Of a DNA stretch of 64,000 nt, positions 56,284-64,000 are shown piece after piece. A program made the translations under genes and the position numbers. A model generated the notes under the pieces. The model ran no database searches. It was given only the letters and a program-made list of their open reading frames with translations, and had not been told where the DNA came from. The stretch comes from Kingdonia uniflora (lineage: Eukaryota > Streptophyta > Magnoliopsida > Ranunculales > Circaeasteraceae). The DNA lies in the NCBI GenBank assembly GCA_014058105.1, contig JACGCM010000012.1:806001-870000 (forward strand), read 5' to 3'. Every line of letters begins with the position of its first letter. The first letter of the stretch is position 1.

Positions 56284-57380
56284 ATGACTAACATGAATCA
56301 CCGAAGCCATTCTAGTACGTTGAGGAACCATGAGATCAACCCGATACTGGAAATAGTCGATCTGCACGGAGCAGTGATCGAATTACAAAAAAATAGAATT
56401 TGATCAGGTCCAGTGGTTGGAAGATCGGCGAATTCATGCCCAAGCTCTTCAAGTCGAAAGAGACGAAAGGAGAAAGGCCGTAGACCAACAGAGTCAGACA
56501 TATCAGAATGAAATGGAGAATTTATGAAAAATTCAAGATCAGCTTACTGGCCATCAAGCATCACCTCCTCCGGCCAGAGGTGAACATCATTCCAGGGCGA
56601 CCCAGAGAAAAAAATTAGCCAAGAGATGAACGAGTACGAACTTCTCAATCCAGAGCAAGAAATCTAGACAAGGCTTCTCAACATTTTAGACTTACATCCT
56701 CAGCATCGACAACTCTTAGAAGCTGATGTACCCGTAATCAAACCCACCTCCACCGACAAGGCGACCCATCAGAGACCGATTGGGTCTTGATGGACAGAGA
56801 GACTTTGATCTACAAGTTATAGCCGTACAAATTCCTCTACCATAATACATCACCTTGGATGACCTAAATAATAGGATCCAAGCCATAAACTTTGATATCC
56901 CAGGCCGAAGGTCTGTTATTGATAAAATCGAAACAAATCCCATTTTTCCTTATCTCAAAGTCATGCCCATCCCAGAAATTTCCACATGCCAAAATTCATT
57001 CAGTATGCAGGCCTCACTGACCCTCTCACCCACATTCCAAAGCTGTAATTAGATTATATTTAAAACTTGACCACATACTAGGAAGACTATTCAACATGAG
57101 CCTAAAAGATGAACCTCTCATATGGTTCCATACTATCCTTGAAGGCTCCATCACCACATTCAGCCAGTCAGAGCATCTCTTCGAGCCAAATTTTGCTCAT
57201 GCTAAGAAGCAAGAGATAACTGTGGATTCTTTGTTCTTCTTCGAGCAGGGTGTGAAAGAAATATTAGTAAGTTTTTATAAACGATTCTTACAGGAAACAC
57301 AAAAAATTAGGAATTAAGATCCAAAGATTGTCGTTTCTACTTTTTCCTCAGCACTACATATCGACTCCAAAGTTCGAGAA
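56284..57380 (+). pseudogene. Tat-4 gag
   Basis: ATG at 56284 gives MTNMNHRSHSSTLRNHEINP. The capsid-like core NMSLKDEPLIWFHTILEGSI, TTFSQSEHLFEPNFAH, DSLFFFEQGVKEILVSF is at 57096-57270. Parallel to Tat-3 gag, with frameshifts and stops. Confidence 0.8.
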
Positions 57381-57963
57381 AAATTAACCTTGCACAATCC
57401 CAGAATGGTGAAAAAAATGATTGATGTTGTTAGTAACTACATCGAACTAGAACGATCCAAGAAGGATAAAATGAAAAGCTCTTTTGTCCTCCATTCTCGT
57501 TAAACATTTTCATCTCCACTTCAAAAATCAACCAATAATGAAACACCCAATCAGCACGGAAGAAATACCAACAATGCTTGAAAAAGAGATGGAAGGCCAG
57601 ACAGACCCATCCTAGTTCTATTTCCAATGACAACCACTCTCTCCGCTATCTTACCGACGATAAAGGAAGACGAGTTTTATCGGGCAGCGCAAGCAATTCC
57701 TGATATCCCCAATAAACCTTTGTGTTAGTATCACAACGTACATAGTTACAAAACTGGCAACTGCTACTTTCTCATTTAAATTTTTTATCGCATTTTATTA
57801 GCTGGAAGACAATTATGTAGTCGACGTTCAAAAGTTCCTCAAAGAAGAAACTAAAAACAAATACGTTGATAAAGAGCAAGGACAAGGTAGCCATCTTTAC
57901 ATGATCAAGATTGAAAAAGGGAAGAAAAGAAAATAAGACGATCGAATTATATCTTGTTGTTAA

Positions 57964-58516
57964 ATGACATCATCAGCCAAATTAGCAAAAAAATTCCCCA
58001 GCTCAAGCAAATCTAAGCGTTCGTACCATATTACATCTGTGGGCTATAATACCAGCTTTGTAAAGTACCCTCATGATGACCCTCTGGTCATTATGCTCAA
58101 AGTAGGACAAAACTACCTACACACACTTCTCGTCAATACAGGAAGTACCATAGATGTTCTGTTTAGAAGGGAAATTAAAGTTCTGGGACTCAAAGACTCA
58201 GTGAAACTTCGACAACTAGCATAACAGGTTTCAACGATTCAAAAGAATCTGCCACAGGAGAAATAACCCTACCATTTCAATCGGGATCAGAAACCACTTT
58301 CGTTAAATTCGTAGTCATCGATGCTGAGTCTAAATATTTGGGATTTTTAGGGCGGAGTTGGTTACATTCGATCAAGATAGTACCTTTGACATATCATCTT
58401 GCCTTTCAATTTCGAACATATCATGGAGTTTATGAAATCAAAGGAAGCCAAGAGGTTGCACAAATGTGCGAGAATACCACAACCAACTCTCACACGGCTA
58501 AACTTCTAAAAGCATA
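57964..58516 (+). pseudogene. Tat-4 aspartic protease
   Basis: YHITSVGYNTSFVKYPHDDP, then LHTLLVNTGSTIDVLFRRE, where DTGS has become NTGS, and VLGLKDSV. After a shift: FVVIDAESKYLGF and YHGVYEIKGSQE. Homologous to Tat-3 49730-50220. Confidence 0.8.
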
Positions 58517-58649
58517 GCAACTGCAGTAGGAAATGCCCCCCACGTTCGGGCAGCATGATACTGAAGTAGTTGATTCCATTGAACTCGATGGACCTGGGCG
58601 ATATACCTTTATTGGATTCAAACTCTCATCCAATGAAAAAGAAATCATG

Positions 58650-59340
58650 ATTTAGCTCCTGAAGAAATATGTCGATATCTTTGCATGGTCTTTCCAAGAA
58701 ATGCCTGGTATTGATCCAACGATCGCATGCCACAAACTGAACCTCCTTCCAGACAACAAAGCAGTAGTGTCAAAGCGTCGAAATCTAGCTCCCCGCCTTC
58801 GCGAAGTCGTAAATGAAGATATTGATAAACTCTTTCGTGTAGGATTTATTTGAGAAGCTAAATATCTAAAATGGGTTTCTAGCATAGTGGCGGTCCTATA
58901 GAAGAATAAGAAAATCAGGGTTTGTGTTGATTTTACAGAACCTAACAAGTTCACTCCAAAAAATAGCTTTTCTCTCCCATTGATCCTGTAACTCCTCGAC
59001 TCTGTAGTGGGGCACAAACTTTCTTCCATGATGGATGCGCCCTCTGGATATAATCAGCTTTCTTTCACCAAAGAAGATCAAGAAAAAACAACTTTTGTTA
59101 CTGAAAGAGGTCTCTACTATTACACAGTAATGCCTTTCAGATTAAAGATTGCCTGAGCCACTAACTAACGACTTGTCACTAAAATGTTCAAAGATTATTT
59201 AGGCAAAATCATGGAAGTATACAACTATGACATGATCTGCAAAAACTTGAAACATGAATATCATTGCAGCAACCTCCAAACCATATTCGATATCCTTCAA
59301 ACTTACCAAATGAATCTCAACCTAGAAAAATGCCAATTAC
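58650..59340 (+). pseudogene. Tat-4 reverse transcriptase, C-terminally deleted
   Basis: CHKLNLLPDNKAVVSKRRNL, VNEDIDKLFRVGFI, then KIRVCVDFTEPNKFTPKNSF, a stop in the palm, FTKEDQEKTTFVTERGLYYY, TVMPFRLKIA and the loop YNYDMICKN where YVDD is expected, then MNLNLEKCQ. It breaks off at about 59340 and joins the end of the second RNase H. About 1 kb found in Tat-3 is missing. Confidence 0.85.
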
Positions 59341-59365
59341 AATAAGACATTCAAGACATCAAGCA

Positions 59366-60204
59366 AGATGGTTGATTATACAGTCTTGGTCGAAGAAAAA
59401 ATGAGCAAGCTCAAAACAACAATAATATATTACCTGCCTTGAGCAGAAAACGGCCACGCTGACGCATTAGCTTATATAGCTGCTATGCTCGAGGACAGCG
59501 AAATAAGAACTTTGGACATCGAGGTCATAGAACATTCCAGTCTCGATATCAGGTCCACCATGCAAATCACTGTTACTAAAGTTAAAGACGCTGAAGACTG
59601 GAGAAGGCCCCTCTATGCATACCTCAATTCCAGCATCATCCCAAGTAACAATGAAGAGACCCGATCACTCTTAGCCAAATGCCCTAGATTTACAGTTCAA
59701 GATAAAGTCTTATATCGCATCATAGGAGGATGACCTCTTATTGAATGCATCTATCAGAAACAAGCTCAAATCAAAATCAAAGAACTTCACGAAAGATTCT
59801 GTACATCCCATGTTTCGGGACAATCATTGGCCCAACGGGCATTTACACAAGGAATATACAGGCCGAAGATGCGATAAGACTGTAAAGATTTTGTACGTAA
59901 GTACTACATATGCCAAATTCATGCTCATGACATCAAAAACCCAACACTTGACTTGCACATAAGCAACGTCCTCTGGCCATTCAAAAGATGGGGGATCGAT
60001 ATCATTGGACCTTTCCACCCAACATCGGGAAACTGAAAGTTTGTTCTTGTGGCAACAGACTACTTCACGAAATGGGTCAAAGCAGTTCCTCTATATCACA
60101 CTAACAAAAATAAAGTCATTTAGTTCCTTTGGGAACACATCATCGCTAGATTTGGCTACCCACAAATGATCTGATCTGACAATGTCAAGCAATTCAGCAA
60201 TAAC
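59366..60204 (+). pseudogene. Tat-4 RNase H tail and integrase, truncated
   Basis: DALAYIAAMLEDSEIRTLDI, DKVLYRIIGG, LAQRAFTQGIYRPKMR, WGIDIIGPFHPTSGN, VATDYFTKWVKAVPLYHTNK, WEHIIARFGYPQMI then SDNVKQFSNN. The catalytic D of SDN is present here, unlike in Tat-3. The frame is cut at about 60204 and joined to antisense-gene sequence, losing the rest of integrase. Confidence 0.85.
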
Positions 60205-60480
60205 AAACAACACTGCCTCCATGGACACACTTCATTTTGATGCTCTATTCATATACCTCCCTCAATTCTCCCAGCCATCATAACCACCGGTTCAAGGTTC
60301 AAAGCAAACATAGATATAACACCAAGGTTTACCACTGTATAGTCATCACAAATACCATCTGCAAGCTCCGACCACTCACTATGCCACGCTTGGGGCGACA
60401 TCTTTTTCATAATAACTTCCAAACCATTCACCCACCAAATAACACCCCTTTATCTCCTAATATATTTATAACCCACCATT
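60205..60480 (-). pseudogene. Tat-4 antisense small ORF and promoter remnant
   Basis: The minus-strand frame reads GLEVIMKKMSPQAWHSEWSE, LADGICDDYTVVNLGVISMF, ALNLEPVVMMAGRIEGGI, closed at 60249, then frame-shifted homology to 60205. A TATA-like TATAAATATA lies at 60461-60470. Matches 42945-43230 of Tat-3 almost base for base in places. The rest of the antisense gene (ORF-c) is deleted. Confidence 0.6.
60461..60470 (-). promoter_or_regulatory. TATA box of the Tat-4 antisense gene
   Basis: TATAAATATA on the minus strand in TGTAATGGTGGGTTATAAAT, the same context as Tat-3. Confidence 0.55.
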
Positions 60481-60630
60481 ACATAGGTTAAGAAAATTAA
60501 AGTCCTGCAATAAATGTTCCTCGGGAAAAACATGACCAGATTTATTTGACTTTGGCCTAGGTAATGACAGCATGGATACCATTGCGACATTTGACAACCT
60601 CTTCAGCTTTTATTTTCTTCTCAACACAAC

Positions 60631-61320
60631 TGTAGGAGCCAAATTTTGTATGAAGGGAAACTAGCTCTTACACCATGGGGTTATCTTTGACCTTAGGCTT
60701 AAACAAGTATATAAGATAATAATAAGTTATATTAAGGGGATAACACACTTGCGTGGAGTCCTAGAATGGGTTACTCCACGACCTCTAGCAAGGATTTTGA
60801 ATGATTGATGTTATATATATCGAGTTAGAAGATAGGTCGAAGAGAAAGTGAGTTACAGGGTATTCGAAGGTAATCTTGTAGGGCCTTTTGGGAGAGATTT
60901 TCTAACCTCTTCATAGTGCTTCTTCTCTCCTATTTATATGGTATAGAAAGGGCTGAGTCACCATGGGAGGTTAGATTATATGTATATCCTTTGGGGACAA
61001 CTGTTATGTACTCGGAGTCAGTTCTGATACTATAGCTATCAGGCGGTTCATTTTACTATTCTGTCTGGTGACCTGGCTATCAGACGTGTTTGCCTTTGAC
61101 CATGTATTACCATGGTCAAAGTCTTTCTATTACTGATGCTGAGTTCCGGTGCTAACCGTCTGTCTTCGACTTCGACTATAATATTTTCTTGCATTCGATT
61201 AATGTCAGAAGGCTTCGTGGACCTAGTTACTGTCTTACTGGGCCTCAAGCCACTGGGTAGGCTTCAATGTAGCCTTCGAGTATTCGAATGGTACTGGAAG
61301 GCTGCGAGTAGGCTAGTACA
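60631..61320 (-). mobile_element. Solo LTR nested in Tat-4
   Basis: TGTAGGAGCC at the left, GGCTAGTACA at the right, 690 bp, flanked by ACAAC at 60626-60630 and 61321-61325. A minus-strand TATA box (CCATATAAATAGG) lies near 60930. Related to the solo LTR at 37440-37977 by shared promoter words. It lies just before the Tat-4 polypurine tract. Confidence 0.85.
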
Positions 61321-61355
61321 ACAACCACAAATACTTATGTCGAGAATAGGGCAAT

Positions 61356-61830
61356 TGTAGTAGCATATTTCCCTGATTCGAGAAAGAGAAGCTGACAGAC
61401 ATTACTCGAAGACATTCTATCAATCTAGATGATGTCATATATGCGACCACAGTTCCCGATCTACTAAACCTAGCAGTAGTGCTTGGTCAAAAAGAGCCGT
61501 TGGAGATCTGCCAAGTTCTCCCACTACCCTTGGAATATGAAACTATTTTTCTTTTTGTAGAACTGCCTTTATATGCTATAAATGCAGGCAGAAAATGAGT
61601 TATTCAAAACTGCAACTTTAGTATTTATTCTTTCTTACTGTACTATCACATAACAAACTGTAATAACTAGCAACCTATTGGATTTTACATCAAAATCCTC
61701 CTCGAGGTCGGGGGTTTTCTCAGTCTTTACTAAGTTTCCAAGTAAAATCGTATTCGCTTAAGCTTATTATTGCATCATCCTTTCTAAAAGTATTGACGAA
61801 GATTATCCTCCTGGAAAATACGCCATTACA
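61356..61830 (+). repeat. 3' LTR of Tat-4
   Basis: TGTAGTAGCATATTTCC to TACGCCATTACA, 475 bp, preceded by GAGAATAGGGCAAT and followed by GGACC. Confidence 0.95.
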
Positions 61831-62686
61831 GGACCTTTCTTTTGATTTTAGCAACTGGGTTTACACTGCCTCCCTATTTTAAATCCTACAAATGTTCTCT
61901 CAATAGAAAGTTTCTGATACTGACTCTATTTCCCTATGGGGGAAAATTATCACCATTTTGTACGTTATATGGACTAGCAGAAGCGATCTTATTTTGAACA
62001 ATGTGAAACCTAATCCCCAATAATCGGTTAAAATTGCAAAAAAATACTTAATCGACACCACCCTCACTCTCGTCCCCGCCATCAGGCCGACCTGTACAAT
62101 TCCCCCCTCAGCAGGGGATGGGTGGCATATCGTCACAGTGGATGCGGCTTGGATCCACAGAGATTCCCCTGGGGACTCTGACTTTGTTATCAAGGCTCAC
62201 TGTTTTTCTGTTATTGGTGCAGGTTTTGACTCCTCTTGGGCGGCGGACCCAGAAGAGGCAGTGGCGATCTCCGTGATTAGAAGAATAAAGGCAGCGCTCC
62301 GCATTGGCTTGAAGAGATTTTTAGTTCTTATGGATTGCCATCGCCTTGTCCAATCTTTTGAGGCTAAATCCGTTGATCCCTCTTGGGGTGCCCCCACCCT
62401 GGTACCAGATATGTTGTCTTTAGCATCCCGATTTTTGGAGTTTCGTTTTGAGTACATTGACCGTCTTTGTAATTTTGAGGCACATGCCTTAGCTGCTAAG
62501 GGTACCCACTTCCCCTCTGTGGTTTGTTTTGAGCCTTCGGAGGCTACAACTTTGGTGGACTCTATAAAATCTTTTTCGGGCCATGAGGCCTCCTATTGTA
62601 TTTCACTTTCTTGCTTTAAAAAAAAAGGACCGAGGGACGTCGACTTGGTCGTCATAGAGAGGGACACCCTTTCTCTTTCTCTCTAA
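61831..62686 (+). pseudogene. LINE-2 ORF2: C-terminal RNase H-like domain, right half
   Basis: Continues the LINE after Tat-4: SISLWGKIITILYVIWTSRS, DLILNNVKPNPQ, then an open frame 62138-62686: VDAAWIHRDSPGDSDF, then DSSWAADPEEAVAISVIRRI, KRFLVLMDCHRLVQSF, RFEYIDRLCNFEAHALAAKG. D..W, the A..EA.A....I helix, the D segment and R..N..AH.LA are the plant LINE/RVT_3 RNase H motifs. The frame ends at 62686. Confidence 0.85.
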
Positions 62687-63473
62687 GTATATGTATGCGA
62701 TCGTGAGAACCGTAAAACATTAACCTCTTATAAGCACCCATTGTCAATAAATATTAATGATTCTTGGGTGGTGCAAAATTATAACCCGAGCATTAAACTC
62801 AACTTTTGGGATAAGAGATGAAATTCTGTCCATTTACTTATTCATAAATTTCATCTTCTTTTCAGACTCTCAGACTAGTTTATTTCCCATAAATAGTATC
62901 ATCCTAACTTTTCAACTTTTCATCTCTGAGACTCTAACCTTATCACCAACCCTTTCGGCTACCTTCTCCCTTATTAACCAATGTGTTCTTTTTCATTTAA
63001 TATTGTGATCACATTTATTTGTCTCACATTTCTAGACTTCCAGTTCCAGTGTCAATGCATTCCTCTTTCCTCTTTCCCCTTTCCCATCGATTAAGAACTA
63101 TATGCAACTAAAGCCCTATGATAAACTTTTGGGCTCTTATTAATAAAGGGTTTCTATAGGAGTTTTTTAGACTAATGTCCTGATATTTCTTTGCATATTT
63201 GACTTAAGTCCTTCTATTTAGCAAAAAAACAACTATAGTCCCTTATTTGTAGTTTGACCTTGGTCAACTACAATTGACTACATTGACTCAGTAAATCTGG
63301 GCAAAAAGTTAAATGACTAAAATACCCTTGGAGATCACGTGTTAACCAGCTGCTCTATCAGACAAAAAAATTTCAGCCCAGTTCTCTCTTACTTCTCAAA
63401 AAAAATTTAGACCAGTTTATCAGTTTCTCACTTCTCTCTCACTGAATCCCAATCGAGTTTCTCATCTCTAAAA
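62687..63473. other. No gene recognised; leader of the next gene at right
   Basis: AT-rich. 63380-63473 is a pyrimidine-rich leader (TTCTCTCTTACTTCTC, TTCTCTCTCACTG) typical before a plant ATG. Confidence 0.4.
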
Positions 63474-63634
63474 ATGGTGAAGAAGAACTCAAAGAAGAAG
63501 GCCAGGAAGATGGTATTGAGAGACCTTGAAGGTGATGATGATTCCAACCCCATCACCGTCCCTGATAACGCACCAGATGATTGCCCTCCACCTGAAATCC
63601 AAGAACCAATGTTGGGCCATATTTTTAGACCAAG
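63474..63634 (+). CDS. First exon of an unidentified gene
   Basis: ATG at 63474: MVKKNSKKKARKMVLRDLEG, DDDSNPITVPDNAPDDCPPP, EIQEPMLGHIFRPR, then a GTATGT donor at 63635. The basic KKNSKKKARK start could be a nuclear localisation signal, and the acidic/proline linker suggests a nuclear protein. The gene continues beyond the window; a transposase-type gene cannot be excluded. Confidence 0.4.
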
Positions 63635-64000
63635 GTATGTAATTTATATTATACATTGCCCAATTGGATTTTTTTAGGGTTTATTAGAAATTGGGATTTG
63701 AGGGAAGTTTGCCTATCTGTACTTAGAAATTGGAATTTTTTTACTGAATCAACAAATGAAAACAATAATAAGCATTACAAAGTAGTGTATGAGTGGTCCA
63801 ACAATAAGCCCCTTTCGAGTTTACAATTAAATTGGGGGTTCATAATTTAGGGTATTTTTTTACCACTGTACAATGTTCAATTACTATATGTATTGGTGCT
63901 TAATTATTCTGTAAGACAATGTTCAATTCCTATCTATTATATTAGGGCTTTTTTTGCAGGCATTCATATGATTTGAGGTATGTTTTTATTAACTATGGGG

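Larger units (their letters stand above)
55747..61830 (+). mobile_element. Tat-4: LTR-bounded, internally deleted Tat-type element
   Basis: Both LTRs are 475 bp (55747-56221, 61356-61830), with TGTA...TACA ends and a perfect GGACC duplication (55742-55746, 61831-61835). Inside: primer site, gag, protease, RT, then a direct jump to the second RNase H end and integrase, a second jump to the start of the antisense gene, a nested solo LTR and the polypurine tract. It inserted into a LINE. All coding is broken. Confidence 0.95.

Overview
The window looks like nuclear DNA of a eudicot flowering plant. It is AT-rich and most of it is decayed transposable elements: Tat-type Ty3/gypsy, SIRE-type Ty1/copia, L1-type LINE, PIF/Harbinger, hAT-like and solo LTRs. 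A few host-gene remnants lie between them. The species cannot be named from the sequence. Almost every coding region carries stop codons or frameshifts, so names below rest on protein motifs and element boundaries, not on intact genes.

Layout. From 1 to 7960 lies the 3' part of a Tat element (Tat-1, + strand): the integrase tail, a tandem-repeat tract, a large cassette of genes on the opposite strand, and an LTR that ends inside a LINE reverse-transcriptase fragment (7961-8300). From about 8.4 to 15394 lies a second 3' part (Tat-2) with the same antisense cassette, polypurine tract and LTR. LINE ORF1-like remnants follow at 15.6-17.8 kb, a gag start with PBS and LTR on the minus strand at 18.7-19.3 kb, and a SIRE-type copia LTR with PBS and gag start at 21.6-23.1 kb. 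Host-like remnants are a kelch-type gene (23.6-24.5 kb), a truncated RPL3 copy (26.7-27.3 kb) and a receptor-kinase fragment (29.3-30.6 kb).

The kinase fragment is followed at once by a PIF/Harbinger transposon (30790-37378, TTA target duplication). It carries its DDE transposase, its ORF1 partner and, unusually, a plant mobile domain (PMD) gene. Its two transposition genes share a 42-bp iterated promoter module. Next come a solo LTR (37440-37977, GACAA duplication) and a non-autonomous hAT-like element (37997-38812, 8-bp duplication).

From 39.5 to 42.6 kb lies a SIRE-type gag-protease-integrase remnant. It is fused to the truncated 3' LTR of Tat-3 (minus strand, 42605-53765), whose 5' LTR is split by a solo LTR (52110-53355). 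Tat-4 (+, 55747-61830, GGACC duplication) has both 475-bp LTRs, has lost two internal segments, holds another solo LTR (60631-61320), and sits inside a second LINE (55.3-62.7 kb). The first exon of an unidentified gene begins at 63474.

The most interesting content is the antisense cassette in all four Tat copies. In Tat-1 and Tat-2 it comprises up to three ORFs, with TATA-like boxes ahead of ORF-a and ORF-c; in Tat-3 and Tat-4 a TATA-like box precedes the small ORF. Also notable is the Harbinger element with matched promoters and a captured PMD gene.
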